Source: Sphingobium sp. SYK-6
GTDB lineage: Bacteria; Pseudomonadota; Alphaproteobacteria; Sphingomonadales; Sphingomonadaceae
Assembly (NCBI RefSeq): GCF_000283515.1
Contig: NC_015976.1
Span: 3,752,501 to 3,816,500 of the forward strand
Reading direction: 5' to 3'
DNA: 64,000 bases
Made by a program: the position numbers and the translations under genes. This document shows positions 9,016 to 18,190 of the stretch, piece after piece. Position 1 is the stretch's first letter; each line of letters opens with the position of its first letter. The notes under the pieces were generated by a model. That model was not told where the DNA came from, made no database searches, and saw only the letters and a program-made list of their open reading frames with translations.

Positions 9016-10144
9016 CCATGTCTCCCCGGAATCGCCCCGTTGCGAAGACGCCAAGGGGATCGAAAGCGCCGATGACGCGCGCTTCCAGCGCGGCATTGAC
9101 GGCCGGCTGTGGATGGAAGGCCGGCACGGCGCTGCGCACGGCCGGATCGGCGCGGAACAGCATGGCATGGCCGCCAGCCTCGCCGGCAATGCGCCGAGCC
9201 AGCGCCGGATCAGCGAGCACGGTCCAGACCAGAGCGCCGCCCCAGTCGGCCAACCAGGGCGCGCCGGCCGTTTCCAGCGCGTTGCCGATCGCGGGCATGT
9301 GCCGGGCCGGAATCGAGAGACGCCACAGCGTGCCATCGCGCGGCAGCGGCGCGAGCGTACGGAGCCCATCCCAGACAGCGCCCGGCGCGGCCTCCACAGG
9401 GCCGAACATGGCCTCGAGCATCGACCAGCGCGCGTCGAGTGATGGACCGAAGCCCTCGATGCGCAACAAGGTCTGCGCCGCCGCCCCCGGCAGATAGGCA
9501 GCCGCCGCCGGCGCGATGGCCGATCCCAACGCCCGGGCCATGGCCGCGGCCGCCATGGGCGCATCCTGCCCGCGAAGCACGCAGGTCCGCGTGGCGGCCG
9601 GGGCGGGCAGCACCTTGAGCGAAATCTCGGCAAGGGCGCCCAGCCTGCCCCAGCTTCCGGCCATCAGCTTGGGCAGATCGAAGCCGGTCACATTCTTCAC
9701 CACCTTGCCGCCGCCCGAGACGATCTCGCCGCGCCCCGAGACCGCCGTGAAGCCCAGCAGATGGTCGCGCGCGGCCCCGGCGCTCAGCCGCCGCGGGCCC
9801 GAGATGGCACCGGCGACCACGCCCCCGATGGTGGCGGCGCCAGGCGGCGCGCCGAAGACCGGGCCCTGATCGAACGGCTCGAAAGCAAGCATTTGGCCAT
9901 TCTCGGCAAGCAGGGCCTGCACCTGCGCCAGCGGGGTCCCCGCGCCCAGGGTCAGCACCAGTTCAGCCCGGTCATAATCGACGATGCCGCTCAGCCCGCG
10001 CATGTCCAGGATCGCGGCATCGCGTGGCGCGCCGACGCCCGCCTTGCTGCCCCCGCCCCGGATCTCCAGCTTTGTCTCCGCGGCAAGCGCCTCGCGGATC
10101 ATCAAGGCGAGTTCATCGAGCGACGCGGGGGCAAGGATCGTCAT
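9005..10144 (-). CDS. glcE: Glycolate oxidase FAD-binding subunit
   Basis: A 379-residue FAD-linked subunit that pairs with GlcD. The N-terminal FAD_binding_4 (PCMH) fold shows EIRGGGSKAGVG, GAPPGAATIGGVVAGAISGP and a KNVTGFDLPKLMAGSWG block typical of GlcE. Its ATG overlaps the glcD stop within ATGA. The order glcD-glcE-glcF matches E. coli, but no glcC regulator, glcG or malate synthase is present here. Confidence 0.93.
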   Translation of the reverse strand: MTILAPASLDELALMIREALAAETKLEIRGGGSKAGVGAPRDAAILDMRGLSGIVDYDRAELVLTLGAGTPLAQVQALLAENGQMLAFEPFDQGPVFGAPPGAATIGGVVAGAISGPRRLSAGAARDHLLGFTAVSGRGEIVSGGGKVVKNVTGFDLPKLMAGSWGRLGALAEISLKVLPAPAATRTCVLRGQDAPMAAAAMARALGSAIAPAAAAYLPGAAAQTLLRIEGFGPSLDARWSMLEAMFGPVEAAPGAVWDGLRTLAPLPRDGTLWRLSIPARHMPAIGNALETAGAPWLADWGGALVWTVLADPALARRIAGEAGGHAMLFRADPAVRSAVPAFHPQPAVNAALEARVIGAFDPLGVFATGRFRGDMDAD

Positions 10145-11637
10145 CAGAAGCGGGGGAGTTCAGGGAAAGGCAGAGCGCCGCGGTGCACATGCATCCGCCC
10201 CAGCTCCGCGCAGCGATGCAGTGTAGGGAAGACCTTGCCGGGATTGAGCAATTGCCCGGGGTCGAAAGCGCATTTCATTCGCTGCTGCTGGTCGAGATCC
10301 AGCGCCGTGAACATCTCGGGCATGAGGTCGCGCTTCTCCACGCCCACACCATGTTCCCCGGTCAGCACGCCGCCCACCTCCACGCACAGGCGCAGGATGT
10401 CCGCGCCGAATGCCTCGGCCTTTTCGAGATCGCCCGGTCTGCTCGCATCATAGAGGATCAGCGGATGCAGATTGCCGTCGCCGGCGTGGAAGACATTGGC
10501 CACGCCCAGCCCATATTGCTCGGAAAGCGCGGCCATCCGGCTGAGCACTTCGGGCAGGCGACGGCGGGGAATGGTGCCGTCCATGCAATAATAATCCGGC
10601 GAGACGCGGCCCACGGCGGGGAAGGCTGCTTTCCGCCCCGCCCAGAAGAGATTGCGCTCCGCCTCGCTGCCGGACGTGCGCAGCAGCACGGCGCCATTGG
10701 CCCGCGCGATCCGCTCCACCTCGCCGACGAGAAAGCCGCACTCCGCTTCCGGTCCATCCAGCTCCACGATCAGCAGCGCCTCGACATCGAGCGGATAGCC
10801 GGCATGGACGAAGGCCTCGGCGGCATGGATGGCAATGCGATCCATCATCTCCATGCCGGCGGGGATGATGCCATGGCTGATGATCGCCGCCACGCAGGCG
10901 CCGGCATCCTCGACCGCCGCGAAACCGATGAGCAGCGCACGTGCCGCATCCGCCTTCGGCAGTATCCGCACCGTCACCTCGGTGACGACGCCGAGCAGCC
11001 CCTCGGAGCCCACCACCAGTCCCAGCAGGTCGAGCCCCGGCGAATCGAGCGTCGTCCCGCCGAGGCGCACGATCTCACCGCTCATCAGCACCAGTTCCAC
11101 GCCCAGCACATTGTTGGTCGTCAGCCCATATTTCAGGCAGTGCACGCCCCCCGAATTCTCCGCGACATTGCCGCCGATCGAACAGGCGATCTGGCTCGAC
11201 GGGTCGGGCGCGTAATAGAAGCCCCGGTCCTCCACCGCCTGCGTCACGGCAAGATTGGTGACGCCCGGCTGCACGATGGCGAGGCGATCATCATAGTCCA
11301 CCGACAGGATCCGATTGAAGCGCGCCAGCGAAAGCAGCACGCAGTCGGCGAGAGGCAGCGCACCGCCCGAGAGGGACGTGCCCGCCCCGCGCGGCACGAC
11401 CTTGACGCCTTCCGCCTGGCACCAGCCAAGGATGCGCGAAACCTGCGCCGTCGTCTCCGGCAGCACCACGAGCATCGGCGGCTGGCGATAGGCGGTGAGC
11501 CCGTCACATTCATAGGGACGCAGCTCGTCCGGATGATCGATGACGCGCACGCCCGGCACCAGCGCGCGCAACGACGCCGCGATCTGCGTGCGACGCGCGA
11601 GCACGGCGCCGTCCGGTTCGGGCATCCTCAACGACAT
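10144..11637 (-). CDS. glcD: Glycolate oxidase catalytic FAD subunit
   Basis: A 497-residue FAD-linked oxidase. The FAD domain carries VVPRGAGTSLSGGALP and CSIGGNVAENSGGVHCLKYG. The C-terminal FAD-oxidase domain contains NVFHAGDGNLHPLI and ends with a LTGEHGVGVEK motif. It starts eight bases after the flavin reductase stop and overlaps glcE by one base. Its place behind a hydrolase, ribB and a flavin reductase suggests glycolate, or another 2-hydroxy acid, is released by the pathway. That is inference, since GlcD-type oxidases also take D-lactate and related acids. Confidence 0.93.
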   Translation of the reverse strand: MSLRMPEPDGAVLARRTQIAASLRALVPGVRVIDHPDELRPYECDGLTAYRQPPMLVVLPETTAQVSRILGWCQAEGVKVVPRGAGTSLSGGALPLADCVLLSLARFNRILSVDYDDRLAIVQPGVTNLAVTQAVEDRGFYYAPDPSSQIACSIGGNVAENSGGVHCLKYGLTTNNVLGVELVLMSGEIVRLGGTTLDSPGLDLLGLVVGSEGLLGVVTEVTVRILPKADAARALLIGFAAVEDAGACVAAIISHGIIPAGMEMMDRIAIHAAEAFVHAGYPLDVEALLIVELDGPEAECGFLVGEVERIARANGAVLLRTSGSEAERNLFWAGRKAAFPAVGRVSPDYYCMDGTIPRRRLPEVLSRMAALSEQYGLGVANVFHAGDGNLHPLILYDASRPGDLEKAEAFGADILRLCVEVGGVLTGEHGVGVEKRDLMPEMFTALDLDQQQRMKCAFDPGQLLNPGKVFPTLHRCAELGRMHVHRGALPFPELPRF

Positions 11638-11645
11638 GTCACCCG

Positions 11646-12140
11646 CTATGCCACGCGCGCATAGCGCCCGTCGACATAGACAAGCGGATCGGTTTCACCG
11701 TGCAGGCGCACCCGCTCGACCCGTCCGATGATCATCCGATGCGTGCCATAATCGAAGATGCCGTCCTGACGGCAGGCGAAGCTCGCCTGCGCATCTTCCA
11801 GCCATGGGCTGTCCGTCGCCTCTCCCTGCCAGTGGCTCACGGCAAAACGCGCCTCGCCCTTCACGGCGCCAGCGCAAATGGCGGCAATCTCCTGCTGGTC
11901 GGCCTGCAGGATATTCACGCAGAAGCCTGCACCGAGCGAGAGCGGGGCATCGAGGCTGGCCGAGCGGTTGACGCAGATCACCAGCGACGGCGGATCCATG
12001 CTCAGCTCGCTCACTGCCGTCGCGGTCATGGCGAAACGCCTGTCCGCCTGGCGGCACGTGATGACGACGACCGCCTTGGCCAGCCGCCGCAGTCCCGCGC
12101 GCAGGGACAGGGCAATGCTCTCCGTCTCCACCGTGCTCAC
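11646..12140 (-). CDS. Flavin reductase (NAD(P)H:FMN, HpaC-like)
   Basis: A 164-residue split-barrel flavin reductase with the family blocks AMTATAVSELSMDPPSLVICVN, SASLDAPLSLGAGFCVNIL and a C-terminal DPLVYVDGRYARV. Such proteins release free reduced FMN or FAD for two-component monooxygenases. The natural client here is the luciferase-like enzyme at 6504-7640. Its ATG overlaps the ribB stop by four bases, and glcD begins eight bases downstream, so it lies in the middle of the operon. Confidence 0.9.
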   Translation of the reverse strand: MSTVETESIALSLRAGLRRLAKAVVVITCRQADRRFAMTATAVSELSMDPPSLVICVNRSASLDAPLSLGAGFCVNILQADQQEIAAICAGAVKGEARFAVSHWQGEATDSPWLEDAQASFACRQDGIFDYGTHRMIIGRVERVRLHGETDPLVYVDGRYARVA

Positions 12141-12832
12141 GCCTCCTGAGACTTTCGGCGCCAGGCGGCGAGATCGTTGATCGCGCCGATCAGCATGCCG
12201 TGGCGCCGCGCGAAGCGGCGCAGGTCCGGCAGGCGCGCCATGGTGCCATCCTCGTTCATGATCTCGCAGATCACCCCGGCCGGGATCAGCCCGGCCATGG
12301 CCGCGATATCGACCGCCGCCTCGGTATGGCCGGGCCGCTCCAGCACGCCGCCGGGCCGCGCGATAAGCGGGAAGACATGGCCGGGCGAGACGATATCGGC
12401 GGGCACGGCATCCGGTGCGATCGCGGTGGCGATGCTATGGGCGCGGTCATGCGCCGAGATGCCGGTGGTGACGCCGCGCGCCGCTTCGATCGAGACAGTG
12501 AAAGCGGTGCCGTGAACGCTCCCGTTCGCGCGCACCATGGGCTCGAGCCGCAGGCGTCGCGCGATTCCGGGCGCGACGGCGAGGCAGATCAATCCGCGCG
12601 CATGCCGCGCCATGAAGTTCACCACCGACGCGGTGGCGAAGCTGGCCGGGATGACCACGTCGCCCTCATTCTCGCGATCCTCGTCATCGACCAGAATGAA
12701 TGGCCGCCCTGCCCGCGCTTCGGCGAGAAGCGCGGGAATGTCCGCCAACGGCTGCTCCGGTATGAAGCCCGACGCGCTCACGCCATATTCGAGCATGTCC
12801 GGCACCGGGTGGAGGCAGGGATCATGCCGCAT
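12137..12832 (-). CDS. ribB: 3,4-dihydroxy-2-butanone-4-phosphate synthase
   Basis: A 231-residue stand-alone RibB that makes the four-carbon riboflavin precursor from ribulose-5-phosphate. Conserved active-site blocks are [17 protein letters not shown], a TAFTVSIEA segment, [12 protein letters not shown] and [14 protein letters not shown]. There is no fused GTP cyclohydrolase II domain. It overlaps the upstream hydrolase gene by 11 bases and the downstream flavin reductase by four. A lone riboflavin gene inside a degradative operon points to a paralogue boosting flavin supply for the flavoenzymes beside it. The start could be a later in-frame ATG (MLEYGVS), giving a slightly shorter product. 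Confidence 0.9.
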   Translation of the reverse strand: MRHDPCLHPVPDMLEYGVSASGFIPEQPLADIPALLAEARAGRPFILVDDEDRENEGDVVIPASFATASVVNFMARHARGLICLAVAPGIARRLRLEPMVRANGSVHGTAFTVSIEAARGVTTGISAHDRAHSIATAIAPDAVPADIVSPGHVFPLIARPGGVLERPGHTEAAVDIAAMAGLIPAGVICEIMNEDGTMARLPDLRRFARRHGMLIGAINDLAAWRRKSQEA

Positions 12833-14495
12833 CGCTCAGCTCCACGACCGGGATGAGCAGATAGGATGGTGTGTCGCCGCCCGTGTGGATCCGGTGGCGC
12901 CCGGCATTCACCGTGTCCTCGTGGCGCATGTAAAGCATTGGCTTGGGATGATTGTAGATGTCCCTGCCCTTCACGATCAGGCGCATGGTTTCTCCGGCGA
13001 GGAAGCGCGTGCCCGAGGGCAGTATCTCAATATCGACAGCGACGATCTCGCCCGGCGCCACTTTCTCGTCGCGGTCATTGGCAAGCACCGGCTGATGCTC
13101 GGTCGACCGGGCCGTGTCGAGCGCCCGGCGCGACACGCGCAGCCAGCCAAGTGCCACGGGGCCATCCTCGAACACCGCCCAATGCGCGAAGCCTTCCTTC
13201 CTCCCGTCCGCCCGGAGCTTCTCGACCGCGACGAAGAGATCGAGATCGTCACCCGCATCCGTGGAGACATAAAGCCGCAGTTTCATATGGCCCACCAGAT
13301 CGACGTCCTGCGCGATGGGGAAATCGAACATGGCCGCCCCGTCGAAATCGAGCGGATCATAATCGCATTGCGCCACCCGGGCCGGCGTGTCGCGGCTGAG
13401 GCGCGCCGTGTCGGCATCCAGATAGAGCCGCTCGTAACGGGTGTTCTCGACCGGCCATGCGCGCGCGGACTTCATCGTGGCGACGGCATAGCGGTCGCGC
13501 ACATGCAGGCGGACGGGCGGCCACTCCGCCAGTTCCGTTTCCTCCCCCTTGAGGACATGATCGAAGAAGGCTGCCTGCCGTGCCTGCGAGGGCGGCTCGT
13601 AATAATAGCCCCATTTCTTGCTGCCGTGGATCTCCAGCCATTTGCGGGGAGATGAAAGGCCCTTGAAGCCTTCGAGAGTCCCGCGCGTGTGCACGCCATG
13701 GTCCGTCCAGCTCGCGACGATATAGGCCGGTACGTCGATCGCCCCGAAATCCGCGACCTTGGAGCGCCAGTAGGCATCGAAATGCGGGTGCTCGACGGTG
13801 AGCGCCCACAGATCCTCGACCCGCCTGTCCGAAACACCCCAGCGCGTCTGGATATAGGGCCAGAAATAGGTCTCGGGGATGCCGCCGTGGCGCACGATCT
13901 CCGAATATGTGTCCGACCAGCCCTCCCAGATGTTGATGGCGGCGAGATGCGGCGGACGGAGCGCCGCGACGCGCCATTGGCAGCTCGACAGATAGGACAC
14001 GCCGGAAAGCCCGACCTTGCCGTTGCTCCACCCCTGCGTACCGGCCCATTCGATCAGATCGTAATGCGCCTCCGCTTCCCGAGGCGTGAAGAAGCCGGCA
14101 TCGGTCTCGGCATACCAGGTCCCCGGCACATCCGCCGTGATCACGGCATAGCCCCGCGCCGTCCAGTAGACCGGATCGGGCGCCTCGAAGATGGTGTAGT
14201 CGGACATCCAGCCGGGCTGCACGCCTGATGCGGGGAAGAGAGTCGCCAGCGGCGCCGGATCATGCTTGCCATAAGGAGTCCACGCCACGAGCACCGGCAG
14301 ATCGCCCTGCGCCTCGACGGGACGGAAGAGGTCGATCCAGATATCAAAGCCGAACCGGGTCGGCACGCGCACGTCGCGCTCGATCACCATGCCGCTCTCG
14401 ACCGTCCGCTCGTACCGCCGCGCTCGCGCACCCCGGAATTCCGGCGAATTCAATGACGCGCGCAGCCTTTCCCGATAGCTTTCGCCAGCACTCAT
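12822..14495 (-). CDS. CocE/NonD-family hydrolase (X-Pro dipeptidyl-peptidase S15 fold)
   Basis: A 557-residue serine hydrolase related to cocaine esterase. The alpha/beta domain has VLVAWTPYGKHDP, the PGTWYAETDAGF stretch, and the nucleophile elbow GLSGVSYLSSCQW, with the catalytic serine at the G-x-S-x-x-S position. The last third is the jelly-roll C-terminal domain, including FPIAQDVDLVGHMKLRLYVS. No signal peptide is visible, so it probably acts in the cytoplasm on an ester or amide. It is the first gene of the CocE-ribB-reductase-glcDEF operon and has operator site 3 about 54 bases upstream of its ATG. Confidence 0.88.
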   Translation of the reverse strand: MSAGESYRERLRASLNSPEFRGARARRYERTVESGMVIERDVRVPTRFGFDIWIDLFRPVEAQGDLPVLVAWTPYGKHDPAPLATLFPASGVQPGWMSDYTIFEAPDPVYWTARGYAVITADVPGTWYAETDAGFFTPREAEAHYDLIEWAGTQGWSNGKVGLSGVSYLSSCQWRVAALRPPHLAAINIWEGWSDTYSEIVRHGGIPETYFWPYIQTRWGVSDRRVEDLWALTVEHPHFDAYWRSKVADFGAIDVPAYIVASWTDHGVHTRGTLEGFKGLSSPRKWLEIHGSKKWGYYYEPPSQARQAAFFDHVLKGEETELAEWPPVRLHVRDRYAVATMKSARAWPVENTRYERLYLDADTARLSRDTPARVAQCDYDPLDFDGAAMFDFPIAQDVDLVGHMKLRLYVSTDAGDDLDLFVAVEKLRADGRKEGFAHWAVFEDGPVALGWLRVSRRALDTARSTEHQPVLANDRDEKVAPGEIVAVDIEILPSGTRFLAGETMRLIVKGRDIYNHPKPMLYMRHEDTVNAGRHRIHTGGDTPSYLLIPVVELSDAA

Positions 14496-14548
14496 CCTCT
14501 CGCTCCTTCTTCGCGGTATGACCGGCTTTTATCGCTTTCGAGAAATAA

Positions 14549-14566
14549 TTTCAATTCGATTATAAT
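14549..14566. promoter_or_regulatory. Operator-like inverted repeat, site 3 (CocE-ribB-glcDEF operon)
   Basis: TTTCAA-TTCGAT-TATAAT in the 71-base gap between the amidohydrolase stop and the hydrolase start. The right half and the TCGA centre match site 2; the left arm is degenerate. It suggests the six-gene operon has its own promoter rather than depending only on the amidohydrolase. Confidence 0.55.
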
Positions 14567-15376
14567 TTATTCCTCGCCGAAGTAGAAGCGCGCAGCGGTG
14601 CGATGGATATGTGCACGCAGGGCGGCGTCCGGCACCAGTTGCTCGAAACAGGCGAGGGTATCGGCATAAGCCACTTGGCCTTCGAACGCCGCAAACGGCC
14701 AGTCGCTGCCCCAGAACAGCCGCTCCGGCCCGGCATGGCGGAGCAGAGCGGTGGCCAGCTCGCGGACCATGGCAGGCGGCCCCAGCCGGAATGCGCCGGA
14801 CATCTTCACCCAGCAATTGCCCCGCTCGACCGCGCGCAGCACCGCCACGAAACCCGGGCAATTCACGCCTCGGGCCGCATCGGGCCGGCCGAAATGGTCA
14901 ATCACGATCGGTGCGCCGCTCCGCTCGATCGCCGCGATCGCGTCCGGCAGCCGGGGGCCATTGTCGTGCAGCTGGATGTGCCAGCCCAGATCGGCCACGC
15001 GGCGGAACAACTTGCGCCACGCGAAGGAGTCGAGATCGGGCGGGTGAGGCGTGCTGCGCCATTGCAGGCGCACACCGACCACGCCCGCCTTCGCCATCTC
15101 CCGCAGGATGAAAATGTCCGTTTCGGGATCGATGATGACGGTCGTGCGCAAGCGCGGCTGGGCAGCGACCGCTTCCAGCGCATAATCATTGTAATCGCCG
15201 AACAGGCTGACCGCCGCCAGCACGGCCCGATCGATCCCGTGCGCATCCAGGCAGGCGAGATAGGCATCCAGCGGCGCTTCCCCGACCGGGCGGTGCCAGG
15301 CATCCTGCGCAAGCGGCATGGCATCATGATAGATGTGGGCATGCGTATCCACCCGCAGCCCGCCACTTGCCATCAT
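14567..15376 (-). CDS. Cytoplasmic amidohydrolase, LigI/2-pyrone-4,6-dicarboxylate hydrolase-like (COG3618)
   Basis: A 269-residue TIM-barrel metal hydrolase. The N-terminal DTHAHIYHD gives the HxH metal pair. Later blocks IVIDHFGRPD, GNCWVKMSGAFRLG and LFWGSDWPF match the lactonase branch that includes LigI. It probably opens a lactone or pyrone ring. I start it at ATG 15374-15376, where GGAGAGG lies a few bases upstream; longer in-frame starts lack a ribosome site. Operator site 4 lies just upstream, and the TetR gene is divergent on the other side. The identity of the lactone is unknown. Confidence 0.85.
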   Translation of the reverse strand: MMASGGLRVDTHAHIYHDAMPLAQDAWHRPVGEAPLDAYLACLDAHGIDRAVLAAVSLFGDYNDYALEAVAAQPRLRTTVIIDPETDIFILREMAKAGVVGVRLQWRSTPHPPDLDSFAWRKLFRRVADLGWHIQLHDNGPRLPDAIAAIERSGAPIVIDHFGRPDAARGVNCPGFVAVLRAVERGNCWVKMSGAFRLGPPAMVRELATALLRHAGPERLFWGSDWPFAAFEGQVAYADTLACFEQLVPDAALRAHIHRTAARFYFGEE

Positions 15377-15392
15377 AGAGCGCCTCTCCATA

Positions 15393-15410
15393 TTTAAACT
15401 CATCTCTAAA
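15393..15410. promoter_or_regulatory. Operator-like inverted repeat, site 4 (amidohydrolase / tetR)
   Basis: TTTAAA-CTCATC-TCTAAA, the most degenerate of the eight sites, starting 16 bases before the amidohydrolase ATG in the gap shared with the divergent TetR gene. A TATTTA...TAAATA pair encloses it. Confidence 0.45.
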
Positions 15411-15586
15411 TAGCGGTCACGCTGCAGGATGGAAATGCCTGATATGGTCCTCCCGCCAATCCACGGAAATCGCCGCGCGAGCGATTGCCCGCGCACCCCC
15501 GACACGGTAGTGGAACAGTTTCATCGGGCAGCGCCCAGCGACCACGCGGCAAATTCAGCGCGCCAAGAAACAGGACCGGAAAGCAA

Positions 15587-16345
15587 GTGACGCAAGAGAA
15601 GACAGCAGACGGCGAGTCCGGCAAGATATCGAGCAGGAAGACGACCACGCGCGCAGCCAAGGCAGCCCGCCCCGCCAAGGCCAACCGCGCCATCGGCAGG
15701 CCGGTGGGCAAGCGGCGCATCGGCAAGGACCTGCTGATCGAGAAAACCGCAGAGCTCCTGCGCACGGTCCCGCCGGAGAAGCTTTCGCTTTCCATGGCCG
15801 CACGCCATGCGCGCGTGCACCTCACGTTGTTTAAATATTATTTCGTGGACCGCACCCGCTTGCTGGTGGACGTCGCCCGAATGCTCTCGCGCAACATCGG
15901 CGATACGGTCGCCGCGATCGAGATCGATGCGAGCTCCGCGCCTGAGCGCCTTGCCATCCGTATCGATGCGATGGTCGATTTCCTGCTGGTCAATCCCTTC
16001 TACCACCGGCTCATGGTGGAGATCATCGGCAATGCCGATCCCCTCGCCACGGAACTGATCAACGTCTGGATGACCAAGACGCTCGATATCTATCGTTCCA
16101 TCATCGACACGGGCGTCAAGGAAGGCTCGCTGAAGGAGATCGACCCCTATTTCACTTTTCTCGCCGTGATGGGCCTGTGCGAGCAATTCCAGCATGCCTC
16201 CCGCCTGTTCGACCGCACCCAGCTCGCGGCCGGCGAAACGCCCGACGAAGCCGCGGCGCGATACAAGGCCTTCATGCGCGAGCTGATCCTGAACGGCATC
16301 GGTGTGACGGCGGGAGCAGGAAAGACAGCGACCCCCGCTCCATAA
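15587..16345 (+). CDS. TetR-family transcriptional regulator with basic N-terminal tail
   Basis: A 252-residue regulator. Residues 1-40 are a lysine, arginine and alanine-rich tail ending in IGRPVGKRRIGKD. The helix-turn-helix follows (LSMAARHARVHLTLFKYYF, the TetR H-T-H with its YYF end). The rest is the ligand-binding all-helical domain. The GTG at 15587 is my best start, but it has only a weak ribosome site and an upstream in-frame extension cannot be excluded. It lies between operator sites 4 and 5, its stop touching site 5, which makes it the leading candidate to bind all eight palindromes. The effector is unknown. Confidence 0.8.
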   Translation: MTQEKTADGESGKISSRKTTTRAAKAARPAKANRAIGRPVGKRRIGKDLLIEKTAELLRTVPPEKLSLSMAARHARVHLTLFKYYFVDRTRLLVDVARMLSRNIGDTVAAIEIDASSAPERLAIRIDAMVDFLLVNPFYHRLMVEIIGNADPLATELINVWMTKTLDIYRSIIDTGVKEGSLKEIDPYFTFLAVMGLCEQFQHASRLFDRTQLAAGETPDEAAARYKAFMRELILNGIGVTAGAGKTATPAP

Positions 16346-16362
16346 TTATACTCGACTATAAA
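16345..16362. promoter_or_regulatory. Operator-like inverted repeat, site 5 (Rieske oxygenase operon)
   Basis: ATTATA-CTCGAC-TATAAA, symmetric around TCGA, immediately after the TetR stop codon and 56 bases before the Rieske oxygenase ATG. It is among the best matches to the consensus. Confidence 0.7.
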
Positions 16363-16417
16363 AAATCTTTTCGGCCTCTTTCGGACATGCTAGTCATGCG
16401 CCGACAAGGAGAGTCGA

Positions 16418-17413
16418 ATGTCTGAAGCCGAAACTGCTGCCATCCTGCCGTCTCCGCCATTCACGGGTCGCGAATATGGCAAGGTGCATGATGGCACCTA
16501 TCTCAAGAACTGGAATCCGCTGATGCTGGCCGAGGAGCTGGCGGCTGGTGAGATCGTTCGCCGGGACTTCCTGGGCACCCGCGTCATCATCTATCGTGAT
16601 CCCGAGGGCCGGCCGGTCGTGCAGAGCGCATACTGCCCGCATGTAGGCGCCGACCTCTCCAAGGGTTGCCTGGTGGATGGCGCGGTGCGCTGCGCTTATC
16701 ATCACTGGAAGTTCGGGCCGAAAGGCAATTGCGTCGAGATTCCGGACGAGGACCATATTCCCCGCGCCATACGGATCTACAATTATCCGGCAGCCGAGCG
16801 CTGGGGCATGATCTGGGCCTTCAACGGCGAGGAACCGCTGTTCGATCTCCCCGAGTTCCCCGGCCTCGCCGAGGAAGACGCTTATTATCGCGTATTCCAT
16901 CGCGGCCTGCGCCCGATCGAGGGCTGGATCGGCTCCTCCAATCTCGTGGATTTCCAGCATCTCAAGACCGTGCACGGCATTGCCGACGCGCATCCGACCA
17001 GCGTCGACTTCGGCGACTATCTGATCGTCGTACGGCAGGAAACCGCCACGCGGGTCGCGGACACCAAGCTCTATGGCGGCACCTGGCTGACCGCGCACAC
17101 CCGGCTCGGCGACGGCACGGAGCGCTACTTCATGGCCGGCAGCTCGCAAGTCGCGCCCGGCTGGTCGGATGCCTTTTTCGTCGTCGCCATGCGCAAGAGC
17201 CAGGCCGAGGAGCTCGGGCCGGAAGACGCCGAGGCGGAGCTGCAAAGCCGCATCGACTATATGCACAAGCTCTATGGGGAGGATGAGCCGATCCTGTTCT
17301 CGCTGCGGTTCCGGGGCGTCGGGAAAAGCGCGCTGATCCGCACCGACAAATATTTCGGCCAGTTCCTGCGCTATATCGACAATTATCCGCGTTCGGCGCC
17401 GTTCGATGTCTGA
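16418..17413 (+). CDS. Rieske non-heme iron oxygenase, oxygenase component (KshA-like class)
   Basis: A 331-residue oxygenase. The Rieske 2Fe-2S site is YCPHVGADLSKGC... followed by CAYHHWKFG (C-x-H, C-x2-H). The mononuclear iron site is NLVDFQHLKTVHG (D-x2-H-x4-H), the arrangement of single-component-type monooxygenases such as steroid 9-alpha-hydroxylases rather than two-subunit dioxygenases. It would hydroxylate an alicyclic or aromatic substrate or O-demethylate. AAGGAGAG precedes the ATG, and the stop overlaps the following SDR gene. No ferredoxin or reductase gene is encoded in the window, so electrons must come from elsewhere. Confidence 0.88.
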   Translation: MSEAETAAILPSPPFTGREYGKVHDGTYLKNWNPLMLAEELAAGEIVRRDFLGTRVIIYRDPEGRPVVQSAYCPHVGADLSKGCLVDGAVRCAYHHWKFGPKGNCVEIPDEDHIPRAIRIYNYPAAERWGMIWAFNGEEPLFDLPEFPGLAEEDAYYRVFHRGLRPIEGWIGSSNLVDFQHLKTVHGIADAHPTSVDFGDYLIVVRQETATRVADTKLYGGTWLTAHTRLGDGTERYFMAGSSQVAPGWSDAFFVVAMRKSQAEELGPEDAEAELQSRIDYMHKLYGEDEPILFSLRFRGVGKSALIRTDKYFGQFLRYIDNYPRSAPFDV

Positions 17414-18137
17414 GGCGACGGGTCTGGTGGCGCTCGTCACCGGGGGCAACAAGGGGATCGGGTTCGAGATTGTCCGCGGCCTCGCCAGAGCCGGGGCGAC
17501 GGTGCTGCTCGGCGCGCGCAACGCAGAGGCAGGCGAAGCGGCGGCAGGCAAGCTGCGCGGCGAAGGCCTGGACGTGCAGTTCCTGCCGATCGACGTAACG
17601 GATGCCGCCAGCATCGCGGCTGCCGCCCGCCAGATCGAGAACGGACCGGGGCGGCTGGACATCCTGGTCAACAACGCCGCGATATCGCCCGAGCATGGCG
17701 TACCGCCCAGTGCGGCGGACGTGAACCTGCTGCGCGCGACCTATGAGACGAACGTCTTCGGCCTCGTGGCGGTCACCCAGGCCATGCTGCCGCTTCTGCG
17801 CGCTGCGCCGAAGGGGCGCATCGTGAACATGTCCACGGGCCTTGCTTCATTGAAGCTCACGAGCGGACGCGACGCGCCGTTCTCCTTCAGCCGCCTGCTC
17901 GCCTATAACAGCTCGAAGACGGCGGTGAACGCCGTGACCGTGCAGTTCGCCAACGAGCTGCTGGACAGCGCGGTGAAAGTGAATGCGGCCAATCCGGGAC
18001 TGTGCGCCACCGAACTCTCGGACGGCAAGGGCCGCCCACCCAGCGAAGGCGCGGCCGTCGCCATAGGCCTCGCGCTGATCGGCGAGGATGGGCCCACCGG
18101 AGGACTGTTCGGCGATCAGGGCCAGGTGCCCTGGTAA
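17406..18137 (+). CDS. Short-chain dehydrogenase/reductase
   Basis: A 243-residue classical SDR: cofactor motif TGGNKGIG near residue 13, NNAAIS, and a catalytic S...YNSSK set. The sequence resembles carbonyl-reductase-like SDRs. It overlaps the Rieske gene by eight bases, so it probably oxidises the alcohol that the oxygenase makes or reduces a related ketone. The operon ends here: a strong hairpin follows at 18191. Confidence 0.88.
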   Translation: MSEATGLVALVTGGNKGIGFEIVRGLARAGATVLLGARNAEAGEAAAGKLRGEGLDVQFLPIDVTDAASIAAAARQIENGPGRLDILVNNAAISPEHGVPPSAADVNLLRATYETNVFGLVAVTQAMLPLLRAAPKGRIVNMSTGLASLKLTSGRDAPFSFSRLLAYNSSKTAVNAVTVQFANELLDSAVKVNAANPGLCATELSDGKGRPPSEGAAVAIGLALIGEDGPTGGLFGDQGQVPW

Positions 18138-18190
18138 CGAGGCTACGCCGGAGACATCTCCGTCTGAACCGCTGATGCCATGATGAAGAG

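Noticed and set aside
10144..11637. GlcD as a bacterial D-lactate dehydrogenase (Dld) or alkyl-dihydroxyacetonephosphate synthase
   Set aside because: The adjacent overlapping glcE and glcF genes make the three-subunit glycolate oxidase assignment much stronger, although the natural 2-hydroxy acid remains open.
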